Below, piece by piece: positions 8,537-17,794 of a DNA stretch of 64,000 bases. The position numbers and the translations under genes were made by a program. The stretch lies in assembly GCA_001604105.1 (NCBI GenBank), contig LVAQ01000023.1, positions 62,001 to 126,000 on the forward strand. Direction: 5' to 3'. Numbering within the stretch: position 1 is the stretch's first letter; each line of letters opens with the position of its first letter. The DNA is from Clostridiales bacterium Firm_11. Its GTDB lineage: Bacteria; Bacillota; Clostridia; Christensenellales; Aristaeellaceae. Below the pieces are notes generated by a model, which saw only the letters and a list, made by a program, of their open reading frames with translations, ran no database searches and was not told the origin of the DNA.

Positions 8537-10267
8537 ATGGCGGTTCGGTTTCCCTCGGCATGGCTGGATGCGCTGCGCGAACGCGCGGATATCGTACAGA
8601 TCGTGTCCTCATATGTACCGCTGAAGAAAAACGGGCATAGATACGTAGGTCTGTGCCCGTTTCACAACGAAAAGACCCCCTCTTTCAATGTGGACAGTCA
8701 AAAGCAGCTCTACCACTGCTTTGGTTGCAAGGCGAGCGGCAGCGTCATTCAGTTCATCATGGAGATAGAGCGCCTTGATTTTCCCGAAGCCGTAGCGCAC
8801 CTGGCCGAGCTGTTGCATATGCCCTTGCCGGAGATGCAAAATGATCCCGACTACGAACGCAGGCGAACGCTCAAGGAACGCATCTACCTGGCAAACCAGG
8901 CCGCAGCCAGGCTCTACCACCAGATGCTGTGGGAACCGCAAGGGGAAGCGATCCTCAGCTATTTGCAGCGACGCGGCTTGAGTGATACCGTCATCCGGCG
9001 TTTCGGCATCGGCGCGGCTACAGGCGCCAGCATCACCAAACCGCTTCTGGATCAAGGCTTTACCATGGAGGAGCTCACTTCCGCCGGTCTTTTATACCAG
9101 CGGGAGGGTCGCACAGGCGATATGTTCCGCAGTCGCGCGATTTTCCCCATTATCGATGCCTATGGCAACGTGCTGGGCTTCGGCGGGCGCGCGATGGGCG
9201 AGGCGCAGCCAAAGTACCTGAACACCAGCGATACCCCGGCCTTCAACAAACGTTATACCGTTTTTGCGGCAAATTTACTGCGCAAGGCAAAGGGGCTCAC
9301 AAGGGTTATTCTGGTGGAAGGCTATATGGATGTTGTCGCGCTGGCACAGTTTGGGGTCGAAGGTGTTGCCGCAACGCTGGGTACAGCGCTCACACCGGAA
9401 CAGGCGCGCATGCTCTCCCGCTACGCGCCGGAGGTTTGGCTTGCTTATGATGGCGATTCCGCGGGGCAACATGCCATTCTTCGGGGGCTTTCGGTGCTGG
9501 AGGCGGAGAACATCCCCTGTCGGGTACTTGATTTGCCCGGCGGGTTGGATCCGGATGAGTACATTCGGCAGCAAGGGGTGGACGCGTTCTACGCGCTGCG
9601 CCCCATCAGCGGCGTTACCTACCGGCTGCGCCGTGAGAAGGAAGGATTCGACCTGTCCAACGAGGAAGGCCGTACCGCTTATGCCAAAGCGGGTGCGAGC
9701 ATCCTCAAGACCGTGCGTGAGCCTGTTGAGCTTGAGAACTATGTTAAGCAGCTCTCCTTTGAAACGGGATTCTCACGAGAGGTTCTGCTGGAACAGATCG
9801 GCGTTACGCCAAGGCAGCAGAAGCTCCCCCAGGCGAAACGGGAAGCGCTTCGCAATCAGATTAATGAGGTGAACAGCACAGACATGACTGCCCTCACGTT
9901 GCTGGCCGCGCTGGCTACGGGAAGGCTCCCCGCAGGCGCTGTGAGCGCCGATGAGTTTCTCAATCCTCAGTTACATGCCATCGCAGAGGCTTTGCTGCGT
10001 GGCCAAAACATGGCCTCGATCATGGAAAGCCAGCCCGATGCGCAGGGACGCGCGCTCATTGCCACCATAACGGAAATCCAAACCCCAGCCGATGACGCGG
10101 GGTTGCGCCAGATGGCGCAGGAATGCCTGCACCGGATGCGACGGGAGCAGCTTGATGCCGAATTAGAGGAAATCACCCGCAGCTTGCCGAATGTACCTGA
10201 AAGCGAACGCGCAGCAGTGCACCAGCAACTAATGCGCGTTATGCAGCAACGCAAGGATTTGGATTGA
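8537..10267 (+). CDS. dnaG: DNA primase
   Basis: Makes RNA primers at the replication fork. From ATG 8537, preceded by AGAAGGTGAA, the protein has 576 residues; the open frame extends further upstream but without a suitable ribosome site. The CHC2 zinc-binding domain is at residues about 40-65 (LCPFHNEKTPSF, HCFGCKA). The TOPRIM catalytic core follows with VEGYMDVVALAQ at about residue 265 and AYDGDSAGQHAI at about 310. The C-terminal part (from about 430) is the helicase-binding region and is poorly conserved, as usual. It lies between the dGTPase-like gene and rpoD in the macromolecular-synthesis operon. Confidence 0.96.
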   Translation: MAVRFPSAWLDALRERADIVQIVSSYVPLKKNGHRYVGLCPFHNEKTPSFNVDSQKQLYHCFGCKASGSVIQFIMEIERLDFPEAVAHLAELLHMPLPEMQNDPDYERRRTLKERIYLANQAAARLYHQMLWEPQGEAILSYLQRRGLSDTVIRRFGIGAATGASITKPLLDQGFTMEELTSAGLLYQREGRTGDMFRSRAIFPIIDAYGNVLGFGGRAMGEAQPKYLNTSDTPAFNKRYTVFAANLLRKAKGLTRVILVEGYMDVVALAQFGVEGVAATLGTALTPEQARMLSRYAPEVWLAYDGDSAGQHAILRGLSVLEAENIPCRVLDLPGGLDPDEYIRQQGVDAFYALRPISGVTYRLRREKEGFDLSNEEGRTAYAKAGASILKTVREPVELENYVKQLSFETGFSREVLLEQIGVTPRQQKLPQAKREALRNQINEVNSTDMTALTLLAALATGRLPAGAVSADEFLNPQLHAIAEALLRGQNMASIMESQPDAQGRALIATITEIQTPADDAGLRQMAQECLHRMRREQLDAELEEITRSLPNVPESERAAVHQQLMRVMQQRKDLD

Positions 10268-10395
10268 CCCTGTGGTTTCAAGGTACCGCTTTTTGGGACA
10301 CAAGCCCTTGTGGGCCACTTCTCGCAAAAGACACACCCGCCAGCCAAAGCCGAACCTGAAAACGAACGGCCCTTTCACATGAAGGAGTGATGAAG

Positions 10396-11478
10396 TTGAG
10401 CAACCATTCGCCCGAGGCGATCAAGGTGAAACTCAACGAGCTATACGAGGATGCCAAAACCAAAGGCACGATCACGCGCGACGAGGTCGCCAACCAGGCA
10501 ATGGATCTGGAGATCGATGCCGATCAAATCAATAAGATCTATGAAACGCTGGAGAGCATGGGCGTGGATGTGGTTAGTGAGTTTGAACCCGTCCCGCCGG
10601 ATGAACTCGTCGAGCCGGACAAGATCGACCTGAGCGTCCCCGATGGTGTGAGCATCGATGATCCGGTGCGCATGTATTTGAAGGAGATCGGCAAGGTTCC
10701 CCTTCTGACCGCGGATGAGGAGATCGATATCGCCAAACGCATGGAAGAGGGCGATGAAGCCGCCAAACAGAAGCTGACCGAAGCCAATTTAAGGCTGGTG
10801 GTCTCGATTGCCAAACGCTATGTGGGGCGCGGCATGCTGTTCCTTGATTTGATTCAGGAGGGCAATCTCGGCTTGATCAAGGCCGTAGATAAATTTGATT
10901 ACCGCAAAGGCTATAAGTTTTCCACCTATGCAACGTGGTGGATTCGTCAAGCCATTACCCGCGCCATTGCCGATCAGGCGCGCACCATCCGCATCCCCGT
11001 GCACATGGTGGAGACCATCAACAAGCTCATCCGCGTCTCCCGCCAGCTGCTGCAGGATTACGGCCGTGAGCCTACCCCGGATGAAATTGCAAAAGTGATG
11101 AACATTACCGAAGGCAAAGTGCGCGAAATCATCAAGATAGCGCAGGAACCCGTTTCGCTGGAGACCCCGATCGGCGAAGAGGAAGACAGCCACCTGGGCG
11201 ATTTCATCCCTGACGAAGATGCCCCCGCACCCGCGGAAGCGGCCAGCTTTACCTTAATGAAGGAGCAGCTTCTGGATGTGCTGGATACCCTGACCCCTCG
11301 GGAGGAGAAGGTTCTCCGCCTCCGCTTTGGGCTAGACGATGGCCACCAGCGCACGCTGGAAGAGGTGGGGCGCGTTTTCAAAGTAACGCGTGAGCGCATC
11401 CGCCAAATCGAAGCCAAAGCGCTGCGTAAACTGCGGCATCCCAGCCGGAGCAAGAAGCTGAAGGATTACCTTGACTGA
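10396..11478 (+). CDS. rpoD: RNA polymerase primary sigma factor
   Basis: The housekeeping sigma-70 (SigA). Residues 1-60 form region 1.1 ([20 protein letters not shown]), then region 1.2 ([17 protein letters not shown]), region 2 with the -10 reading helix ([20 protein letters not shown]), region 3 and region 4.2 with the helix-turn-helix ([19 protein letters not shown]). The start is probably TTG 10396: the AAGGAG at 10382-10387 is 8 bases before it, whereas ATG 10390 and GTG 10387 overlap or nearly touch it. That gives 360 residues. The many TTGACA/TATAAT promoters in the window are what this factor recognises. Its stop codon overlaps trmK. Confidence 0.97.
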   Translation: MSNHSPEAIKVKLNELYEDAKTKGTITRDEVANQAMDLEIDADQINKIYETLESMGVDVVSEFEPVPPDELVEPDKIDLSVPDGVSIDDPVRMYLKEIGKVPLLTADEEIDIAKRMEEGDEAAKQKLTEANLRLVVSIAKRYVGRGMLFLDLIQEGNLGLIKAVDKFDYRKGYKFSTYATWWIRQAITRAIADQARTIRIPVHMVETINKLIRVSRQLLQDYGREPTPDEIAKVMNITEGKVREIIKIAQEPVSLETPIGEEEDSHLGDFIPDEDAPAPAEAASFTLMKEQLLDVLDTLTPREEKVLRLRFGLDDGHQRTLEEVGRVFKVTRERIRQIEAKALRKLRHPSRSKKLKDYLD

Positions 11479-12409
11479 TATGCGTGATTCCTCCGGGGCT
11501 GCTTCTCCTGATTTACAAACCCTTTCGCAGGTGAGCGACCCCCTTTGCCCACCATCACAGGATGCCCAAACGCCTTCCTTACGCAAGCCACACAAAGCAG
11601 CTGAAACGGCGAGGGTTGCGCACGCGGGGCGCGAGGGCAGCGTATCTACGCTGCATACGCCCCGCAGGCCAAAGCTGGACACGCGCCTTCGCGCGGCAGC
11701 CGATTGGGTGCTCCCCTGCGAAACCTGCGCCGATATCGGGTGTGACCATGGGCGTTTGGGCACGACGCTTTTGCTTGAAAAGCGCTGTCGCCGTCTGCTC
11801 GCAGCGGACGTAAGCGCCAAAGCGCTTCAAAAGGCAATCGCTCGCATCAACGCGCAAGGGTTGCGTGACCAAACCGTATTTGCCCATGCCAATGGGCTGG
11901 ACGCGCTGGACGCGTTGCCGGACGGCAAAGCAGATACGATCTGTATCCTTGGTATGGGCGGGGAGACGCTAGCGGGCATCCTGATGCGCGGCAAGAACCG
12001 CCTGCAAGGCGCACGGCTGGTATTGGGCGCGCAGACAGAGCTTCCGCTCACACGGGAGGCACTTGTGAAAATCGGCTACCACTTGCAGGCCGAGCAGGTG
12101 ATCTCCTCGGAAGGCCGCCTGTACATCCTGATGCTGGCGACCCTGGCACCCAAGGATGTTCCCGCCTATACAAAGCGGGAAATCACGCTGGGCCCCTGCT
12201 TCTTGCGGGAGCTTCCCAGCACATGGCAACCGTGGCTGCTGAAGCGGGAGAAGCTTCTCGCCAGTGCGCTTGCCGCGATGCGGCAGGCAAAGACATCACA
12301 GCAAACCGAGCGCCTTGCGGCTGTTCAGTGGGAATTGGACGTAACACGCGACGCGCTGGCCGCGCTTGCGGCACAGGCAGATACCGGGGGAAAGGGGCGC
12401 GAACCATGA
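11471..12409 (+). CDS. trmK: tRNA (adenine-22-N1)-methyltransferase
   Basis: A class I SAM-dependent methyltransferase (TrmK/DUF633) that methylates A22 in tRNA. The SAM-binding site is [16 protein letters not shown] at about residue 85, followed by the [13 protein letters not shown] motif at about 160. The C-terminal part is the helical tRNA-binding region. The frame begins with TTG 11471, overlapping the rpoD stop by 8 bases, and gives 312 residues. Family members usually have about 230 and start just before the [13 protein letters not shown] helix, so this one has roughly 65 extra N-terminal residues rich in S, T, P and A. A later start cannot be excluded, but no ATG or good ribosome site is seen in the extension. 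It is next to nif3, as in Bacillus. Confidence 0.92.
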   Translation: MTDMRDSSGAASPDLQTLSQVSDPLCPPSQDAQTPSLRKPHKAAETARVAHAGREGSVSTLHTPRRPKLDTRLRAAADWVLPCETCADIGCDHGRLGTTLLLEKRCRRLLAADVSAKALQKAIARINAQGLRDQTVFAHANGLDALDALPDGKADTICILGMGGETLAGILMRGKNRLQGARLVLGAQTELPLTREALVKIGYHLQAEQVISSEGRLYILMLATLAPKDVPAYTKREITLGPCFLRELPSTWQPWLLKREKLLASALAAMRQAKTSQQTERLAAVQWELDVTRDALAALAAQADTGGKGREP

Positions 12410-13182
12410 CCGTAGCGCAGGTGCTGGAATGGCTTGACCATCAGGCTCCTTTCGCCACGCAGGAGGCTTTTGACAACGTCGGCTTGTTGTTGGGCGATCC
12501 ACAGGCAACGGTGGCGCGCGTACTTTTTGCGGTGGATGCTACACTGCCCGTAGTGCTGGAAGCCGCAGCCTGGGAAGCGGATCTGATCATAACCCACCAC
12601 CCGCTGCTATTTGGCGGCGTAAAGCAGATTCGCTATGATACCCCAGAAGGCGCGGTGCTGGCGCAGCTCATAGGCGAGCGCATGAACCTCATTGCCGCGC
12701 ACACCAATCTTGACAGCGCGCCGGGCGGCATCGGCGATTCTCTGGCGCTGGCGCTTGGCCTGACCGCCATCCATCGAACGGAGGCAGATCCCTATCTGCG
12801 CCTTGGCACCCTTCCCCAGCCCATGAACGCCGCCGCTTTGCTGGCGCACACGAATCAATGCCTTTCGGCGCACGCCCGCCTTTACGGGGATGCGTCAACC
12901 CCGCTGCATCACGTGGCTGTTGGCGCCGGCGCCTACGGCGAGGGGTATGCCATGGCCGCGCAAGCGGGCGCGCAGGCCTACGTGGTTGGCGAAATCAAGC
13001 ATCATGAACTGCTCGCCGCGCAGGCGCTAGGGCTTGTGGTTCTGGAAACAGGCCATCACGAAACCGAAGCCCCCGGGATCACCGCTCTTTACCATCGTTT
13101 TCAATCGGATGCGCAAGCCGCGGCATGGCCAGTGACCGCGCATCTGACTGCTATACCGCCCTACCAGTGCACCATCGGTTAA
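12406..13182 (+). CDS. Nif3-like dinuclear metal centre protein
   Basis: A 258-residue NIF3/YqfO-type protein (DUF34). The two metal-binding motifs are clear: ITHHPLLFGG at about residue 65 and HTNLDSAPGGIGDSLA at about 102, with GEIKHHE and the late GHHETEA histidines at about 200-225. Family members bind two metal ions; GTP cyclohydrolase I type 2 activity has been suggested for some, but the physiological role is unsettled. The ATG at 12406 overlaps the TGA of trmK, so the two are translationally coupled. It lacks the inserted PII-like domain found in the long Bacillus form. Confidence 0.93.
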   Translation: MTVAQVLEWLDHQAPFATQEAFDNVGLLLGDPQATVARVLFAVDATLPVVLEAAAWEADLIITHHPLLFGGVKQIRYDTPEGAVLAQLIGERMNLIAAHTNLDSAPGGIGDSLALALGLTAIHRTEADPYLRLGTLPQPMNAAALLAHTNQCLSAHARLYGDASTPLHHVAVGAGAYGEGYAMAAQAGAQAYVVGEIKHHELLAAQALGLVVLETGHHETEAPGITALYHRFQSDAQAAAWPVTAHLTAIPPYQCTIG

Positions 13183-13243
13183 CAGCCTGTGCACAGAGGC
13201 GGAGAATCGCTCCGGTGGAGCTTCGTATTCTAAGGAGGTCGCT

Positions 13244-13951
13244 ATGGATCAAATCGTTATGTTATGGGAGTTTCAACAGGCCGACATTGAGGCCGACGCG
13301 CTGGAAACCGAAATCAAGCGCTCGCCAAACCGTTTGGCGCTGAAGAAGAACCGTGATTTTCTCCTCGAGCAGCAAAACACCGTCAAGGAGATGGAAGAAC
13401 AGGTTGCGGAGATGCTGGATCGCGTAGATATCATCAAGGACGCGATCGCCTTGCAGGAGGAACAGCTCAAAACGCTTCAGGCGCGGCTGAGCGAAACACC
13501 GCCTGAAACCTTGGAGGATGCCCGCGCTTTTACACAGGACGCGCATAAGCTGGTAGGCAATATCCAGGACTATGAGCAGGAAATGAAGCGCATCCAACAG
13601 GATGCTAACGACCATGAGCGCCAGCAAAAAGAGATCGTCGTCAAATTCGCCAAGGTCAAAGCTGAGTATGAAAAGCAAAAGGTCGAATATGAGGATGAGT
13701 ATAAAGAGCAGATGAAGGCGTTGGAAGAAAAGCGCCGCATCGCTCAGGAGAAGGGCAAGGATATCGACGCCGCGCTCATGGAGCGCTACCAGACCATCAA
13801 GAAGCATTGCATCCCGCCGGTTGCCCGGCTGGTGAACGGCCAATGCGGCGGCTGCTTCATGGGGCTCCCGCAGGTCACCCTGCGGAATTTGAAAACCGGG
13901 GCGAAGATTATCGAATGCGAATCATGCGGCCGCATGATCATTCCACTATAG
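13244..13951 (+). CDS. Coiled-coil protein with C-terminal C4 zinc ribbon
   Basis: A 235-residue cytoplasmic protein. Residues 1-175 are a charged alpha-helical coiled coil (for example EMEEQVAEMLDRVDI and EYEKQKVEYEDEYKEQ). Residues 195-235 form a C4-type zinc ribbon with CGGC at about 203 and CESC at about 226. This is the PF02591 (CT398-like) architecture, common downstream of nif3 in Firmicutes; the function is unknown, with nucleic-acid binding or a chaperone-like role suggested for relatives. ATG 13244 follows TAAGGAGG by 5 bases. It is part of the rpoD-trmK-nif3 run. Confidence 0.9.
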   Translation: MDQIVMLWEFQQADIEADALETEIKRSPNRLALKKNRDFLLEQQNTVKEMEEQVAEMLDRVDIIKDAIALQEEQLKTLQARLSETPPETLEDARAFTQDAHKLVGNIQDYEQEMKRIQQDANDHERQQKEIVVKFAKVKAEYEKQKVEYEDEYKEQMKALEEKRRIAQEKGKDIDAALMERYQTIKKHCIPPVARLVNGQCGGCFMGLPQVTLRNLKTGAKIIECESCGRMIIPL

Positions 13952-13965
13952 GGAATGAAAACACG

Positions 13966-13990
13966 ATACGGGCGCCTGAAAGGGCGCCCG
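13966..13990 (+). terminator. GC-rich hairpin before the nucleoside phosphorylase gene
   Basis: CGGGCGCC and GGGCGCCCG around a TGAAA loop form an 8-9 bp stem 20 bp after the zinc-ribbon gene. A weak T-rich stretch (GTGCTTTT) follows some bases later, so it may attenuate rather than end transcription before the gene at 14016. Confidence 0.5.
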
Positions 13991-14015
13991 CTCGTGCTTT
14001 TAGGGAGGAATCGCC

Positions 14016-15347
14016 ATGAAACTGAACATCATATCCATCATCGAAAAAAAGAAGCTTGGCCAGGCGTTGACCGCAGAGGAAATCACCTTTTTTGCAAATG
14101 GCGCAGCAAAGCACACCATCAAAGATTATCAAATCGCAGCCCTGCTGATGGCCATCCGTTTGAATGGCATGACAAGGGAAGAGACGGTAAACCTCACGCT
14201 GGCCATGGCAAATTCCGGCGAGATGGTGGATTTGTCCCCCATCCCGGGCATCCCTACGGATAAGCACTCCACAGGCGGTGTTGGGGATACCACCACACTG
14301 ATACTCGCCCCGCTGGTTGCCGCGTGCGGCGTGCCCGTTGCCAAAATGAGCGGGCGCGGCCTGGGGCATACCGGCGGCACGCTGGATAAGCTGGAGAGCA
14401 TCGCGGGTTTTCGCATCAATCTATCTATGGCAGATTTCATCTCACAGGTAAAGCGCATCGGCGTAGCCGTCATCGGGCAAAGCGAGAACCTCGCCCCCGC
14501 GGATAAGGCACTGTATGCCCTGCGGGACGTGACCTCCACCGTGGACAGCCTACCGCTGATTGCCTCCAGCATTATGAGCAAAAAACTCGCCAGCGGGGCG
14601 CAAGGCATTGTGCTGGATGTAAAAACGGGTTCCGGCGCAATCATGCGTTCCCTTGAGGATAGCATCGGGCTTGCACAAGCCATGGTGCGCATCGGCACGG
14701 ATGCGGGCAGGCGTATGGTAGCGTTGGTGACCGATATGGGCGAACCGCTGGGCAGCCATGTGGGCAACGCACTGGAGGTCAAGGAAGCTATTGATGTGCT
14801 TCATGGCCGCGTCACAGGTCCTCTGCTGCATGTATCGCTGGCACTGGGTTCCTATATGCTTTTAGCCGGCGGCGTAGCGCAAACGCCTGAACAAGCCGAA
14901 GCGATGCTCAGGGACGCGCTCACCAGCGGCCGCGGGCTTGCAAAACTGCGGGAAATGATCGTGGAACAGGGCGGTGACGCCCGTGTTTGCGATGATGTGA
15001 CGTTGCTCCCACAGGCCGCTTTTATCGGCGAAATCACAGCGCTTTCAACCGGGTACATCCACAGTATGGATACCACCGCGCTTGGCAATGCCGCGCAGCA
15101 TATCGGCGCGGGCAGGCGTGAAAAAACTGATCGTATCGATTACAGCGTGGGGTTCGTGCTGCATAAGCGCATCGGGGATTATGTACAGGAAGGCGAAGCA
15201 CTGGCAACGTTCCACTGCAAAAATGAATCGGACGCCAGCGATGTTACCCAGATCCTCCGCGAAGCCATCCACATTTCGCCTGAACAAACCCAGCCGCTCA
15301 AGCTCATCCATGCCATTGTGGAGGCAGAGCACATCGTCAGGCTGTAA
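14016..15347 (+). CDS. pdp: Pyrimidine-nucleoside phosphorylase
   Basis: Splits thymidine or uridine with phosphate to the free base and (deoxy)ribose-1-phosphate, feeding pyrimidine salvage. The 443 residues match the thymidine/pyrimidine phosphorylase family. Visible signature elements are the phosphate-binding DKHSTGGVGDTTTL at about residue 83, KMSGRGLGHTGGTLDKLESI at about 108 and DVKTGSGAIM at about 190. The C-terminal alpha/beta domain is complete. Family specificity (thymidine only, or uridine as well) cannot be told by eye. ATG 14016 follows AGGGAGGAA. Confidence 0.95.
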   Translation: MKLNIISIIEKKKLGQALTAEEITFFANGAAKHTIKDYQIAALLMAIRLNGMTREETVNLTLAMANSGEMVDLSPIPGIPTDKHSTGGVGDTTTLILAPLVAACGVPVAKMSGRGLGHTGGTLDKLESIAGFRINLSMADFISQVKRIGVAVIGQSENLAPADKALYALRDVTSTVDSLPLIASSIMSKKLASGAQGIVLDVKTGSGAIMRSLEDSIGLAQAMVRIGTDAGRRMVALVTDMGEPLGSHVGNALEVKEAIDVLHGRVTGPLLHVSLALGSYMLLAGGVAQTPEQAEAMLRDALTSGRGLAKLREMIVEQGGDARVCDDVTLLPQAAFIGEITALSTGYIHSMDTTALGNAAQHIGAGRREKTDRIDYSVGFVLHKRIGDYVQEGEALATFHCKNESDASDVTQILREAIHISPEQTQPLKLIHAIVEAEHIVRL

Positions 15348-15613
15348 GCAAGCATGATTCCCCGTATTGCATGCCACAGTCGGGACGCTGGTTGCGAAAA
15401 ATTCCTCGGTGGATTACCCGCGATGACGCAGGGTTTTTGCTTCTGAATCCGTAATAGAACTATCAAACTGCTGGATGCAGACCCTTACGTATCTGCGTTA
15501 CCCAGTCCCCGGTTGTCTGTGCCGCAGTCTTGCCCCCAGGTATGCACTATGGCGTGGCGTCAACGATTTGCGATGCGCTCAATCATCATCGGATTATGGA
15601 AAGGGGTTATCTC
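15348..15613. other. Intergenic region without recognised features
   Basis: 266 bp between pdp and the secreted-protein gene. There is a weak ACCC/GGGT pairing followed by TTTTT at about 15405-15440 that may end pdp transcription. No convincing promoter, RNA gene or open frame was found. Confidence 0.4.
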
Positions 15614-16246
15614 ATGGCAAAACTTCTGCGTTATTCCATCGCGCTATCCCTCTGCGTTGCCCTTGCGCTTACCGCCTCCACTGCGTTGGCTGCCGAACCC
15701 TTCACGTATACCGACCTTGCTGTAAACGGCGTACCCGCAGGCGCATCTCCCGCTGAGGCAGTGGCTGTGCTTGGCGAACCGCTTACCAAAGATGATCCTG
15801 TTGAAATACCCGCGACAGGCGACATAGCGCAACAATACCATTACGATGGACTCACCCTCACCTTTACCGATGGATTGCTATCCGGCGCGGAGATGAGCAC
15901 GCAGGCTTATATCGGCCCGCGAAATCTTGCCGTAGGCGTTCAGGAAGAGACGCTATTGCAAACCTTCCCCTATGACGAAGCAATCGGGGACGATGGGGTG
16001 CTCTACGCATCCGGCTGGGTAGAAGCTTTAGGCCAGCCGCTGCCCCCCAGCGGCACCATAGACATAGAGGATAACGGTGCCTTGTGCTACACGTACCTCG
16101 CGCCTGTTACGCCCTACAGTGCGGAACTGCTGGCAGAGCCGGAGGCCTATGTCTACGAGCAAACCGCCATGCTGATTGCTTTGGTAGATCCGGACACCCG
16201 CATTATCAGCAGCCTGATGTGGGCAGTGCAGGCGCTGGCAGAGTGA
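15614..16246 (+). CDS. Secreted protein of unknown function
   Basis: A 210-residue exported protein. ATG 15614 lies 9 bases after AAAGGGG; the open frame extends upstream without a ribosome site. The N-terminus is a typical signal peptide (MAKLLRYSIALSLCVALALT...) with likely cleavage after TALA at about residue 29 and no lipobox cysteine. The mature part has a short module around PAGASPAEAVAVLGEPL, then YHYDGLTLTFTDGLLSG, a layout seen in small secreted proteins where a helix packs on a beta sheet and which resembles in outline the protein at 27820-28389. No catalytic motif is visible. Confidence 0.8.
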   Translation: MAKLLRYSIALSLCVALALTASTALAAEPFTYTDLAVNGVPAGASPAEAVAVLGEPLTKDDPVEIPATGDIAQQYHYDGLTLTFTDGLLSGAEMSTQAYIGPRNLAVGVQEETLLQTFPYDEAIGDDGVLYASGWVEALGQPLPPSGTIDIEDNGALCYTYLAPVTPYSAELLAEPEAYVYEQTAMLIALVDPDTRIISSLMWAVQALAE

Positions 16247-16336
16247 ATCCGCTTCAAACCTGCGCCGATGCGGTTTATACCCAGCGATGCGTTGACCCGT
16301 TGATGGATGAATCCCCTTGGGTAACCGCAAACATAG

Positions 16337-16366
16337 AGCGCCCGGCATGCACCGGGCGCTTTGTGT
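16337..16366 (+). terminator. Rho-independent terminator
   Basis: AGCGCCCGG (16337-16345) pairs perfectly with CCGGGCGCT (16352-16360) around a six-base loop and is followed by TTGTGTTT. It sits between the secreted-protein gene and the converging gene at 16402. Confidence 0.75.
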
Positions 16367-16401
16367 TTCTTCAGTTCTTGCTGTTTTTCATTGCTTACCC
16401 G

Positions 16402-16764
16402 TTATTCCTTACGTCCATCCGACTTCTTCATAATCTCTGCTGCTGGAATCGCCAGGAAGATAAGCCACGCCGGATGCCACAGGTTAAAGAAGAACCCCAG
16501 CACAAGGTAGATCAGCGTAATCATCACAGGGTTGAGCCAGCGATCTGCCTCGGTTTTCGGCTTCATGTAGTAAAGCGGGATGGTCAAAAACAGCAGCCAG
16601 CCGGGGTGCCACAGGTGGAAAACCCCGCCCAGCACCAGATAGAGAAACGTAATAAAAATGGGGTAGACGCCATCCCATTTCCGTTCGGCCGCACGCGCCT
16701 GCTCACGTTCTTTGGCTTCGTAATAGCTTCCCTCCGGCCCCAGCGGGTTGTTCTGCTCGGACAT
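16402..16764 (-). CDS. Small membrane protein made of two tandem repeats
   Basis: A 120-residue protein, start ATG 16764 after GAGGAGG. After a charged N-terminus (residues 1-32) there are two copies of a unit of about 40 residues, each being a helix, a HPxW turn and a second helix: ITFLYLVLGGVFHLWHPGWL at about residue 38 and ITLIYLVLGFFFNLWHPAWL at about 81. The two copies are about 60% identical, so the protein arose by internal duplication and probably has four membrane segments. Each unit ends IPLYYM or IPAAEIM. The function is not recognised. It lies downstream of hpf on the same strand. Confidence 0.85.
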   Translation of the reverse strand: MSEQNNPLGPEGSYYEAKEREQARAAERKWDGVYPIFITFLYLVLGGVFHLWHPGWLLFLTIPLYYMKPKTEADRWLNPVMITLIYLVLGFFFNLWHPAWLIFLAIPAAEIMKKSDGRKE

Positions 16765-16856
16765 TTTTCTTTCTCCTCCTCATTCAAGCATCGGGGAGCG
16801 GCTTAGCCGCCCCCCTGTATTATGGTCATCACGCTGTTGCGTGGGGCGCGCGCTTA

Positions 16857-17399
16857 TCAGTCCTCAGGCTCCAAAAGACCCAAGTCGCCATCCTTACGCA
16901 GGTACAGGACGTTCGTAAGTCCCGTATCCGCATTGACAAACACGAAGAAGCTATGCCCCAGCAGCTCCATTTGCAGTACCGCATCATCCACAGCCATGGG
17001 GCGCACGGGGAAGTTCTTGGTGCGGACAATTTTTCGTTTGCCATCCTCGGCGGCGTCAAACTCCTCCACAAACTCAAATTCAGTGATTTGGAAGGCTTCC
17101 TCACGAACTCGTTTGCCCAGTTTGGTACGGTGTTTGTGAATCTGCTTTTCCAGCTTTGCCAGCGCCTGATCAATGCTCACATAAAGATTATCATCGTTGC
17201 TTGCCTCTGCCCGTAGAATCACGCCCTCAAAGGGAACGGTGATTTCGCAGGTGCGGCGGTCGTTCTTCTCGCGGGTCAGGCGTACCTGCATTTCGGTATT
17301 CGGGTGCAGATAGCGTTCCATCTTGGCGGTTTTCTTCATCACGCGCTCGGTGATGCCGGTAGATACGCTCATGTTTTTTCCGGTGATGATCGTCTTCAT
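16857..17399 (-). CDS. hpf: Long-form ribosome hibernation promoting factor
   Basis: Binds the 30S subunit in stationary phase and pairs ribosomes into inactive 100S dimers. The N-terminal RaiA/YfiA-like domain (about residues 1-100: ITGKNMSVSTGITERVMKK, YVSIDQALAKLEKQI) is joined by a charged linker to the C-terminal dimerisation domain (about 125-180: IVRTKNFPVRPMAVDDAVLQ, GHSFFVFVNADTG). At 180 residues this is the long form typical of Firmicutes. Its start at 17399 follows AAAGGAG. It appears monocistronic or weakly linked to the tandem-repeat gene downstream. Confidence 0.95.
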   Translation of the reverse strand: MKTIITGKNMSVSTGITERVMKKTAKMERYLHPNTEMQVRLTREKNDRRTCEITVPFEGVILRAEASNDDNLYVSIDQALAKLEKQIHKHRTKLGKRVREEAFQITEFEFVEEFDAAEDGKRKIVRTKNFPVRPMAVDDAVLQMELLGHSFFVFVNADTGLTNVLYLRKDGDLGLLEPED

Positions 17400-17794
17400 A
17401 TTTGTGGCTCCTTTGCGAACAAATTCGGGTTGCGGTCGATAGCCGCCTCATGGGGTGATCCGCTGTTTCCCAAGGGAATCACACTCCTTCCGAATGAGAG
17501 CCGGTGGTGTTTGTACTGATTGATTTCGACATGTTCAGCGCTGTATCCTGCCTGTTTGGAGGAGATACGGCGGGTATTCAAAGCCATTGTCAAACGCCAC
17601 CGCCCCATAGCTTGCGCTGGGAAGCGTCTGATGCAGCCCTGCTCCCTATGCGCTTTGCTTGTGTTCATCATACCCGCATTTTCCGCTTTGTAAACGGTTG
17701 ATGCGCAAGGGGCGCAATTCAGGCGCTGAAAACCGCAGTTCTCAGCGCCTACACTGCAAACGTCATCGGGCGAGCCTTGACGATCTATCCACTT
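17400..17794. other. Intergenic region with an inverted repeat
   Basis: 395 bp between hpf and the end of mnmA. AGGCGCTGA (17723-17731) and TCAGCGCCT (17744-17752) form a perfect 9 bp stem about 45 bp past the mnmA stop; there is no T tract on either side, so termination is uncertain. A TTGACA on the minus strand (complement of 17586-17591) lacks a good -10 at normal spacing. No gene is supported. Confidence 0.4.
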
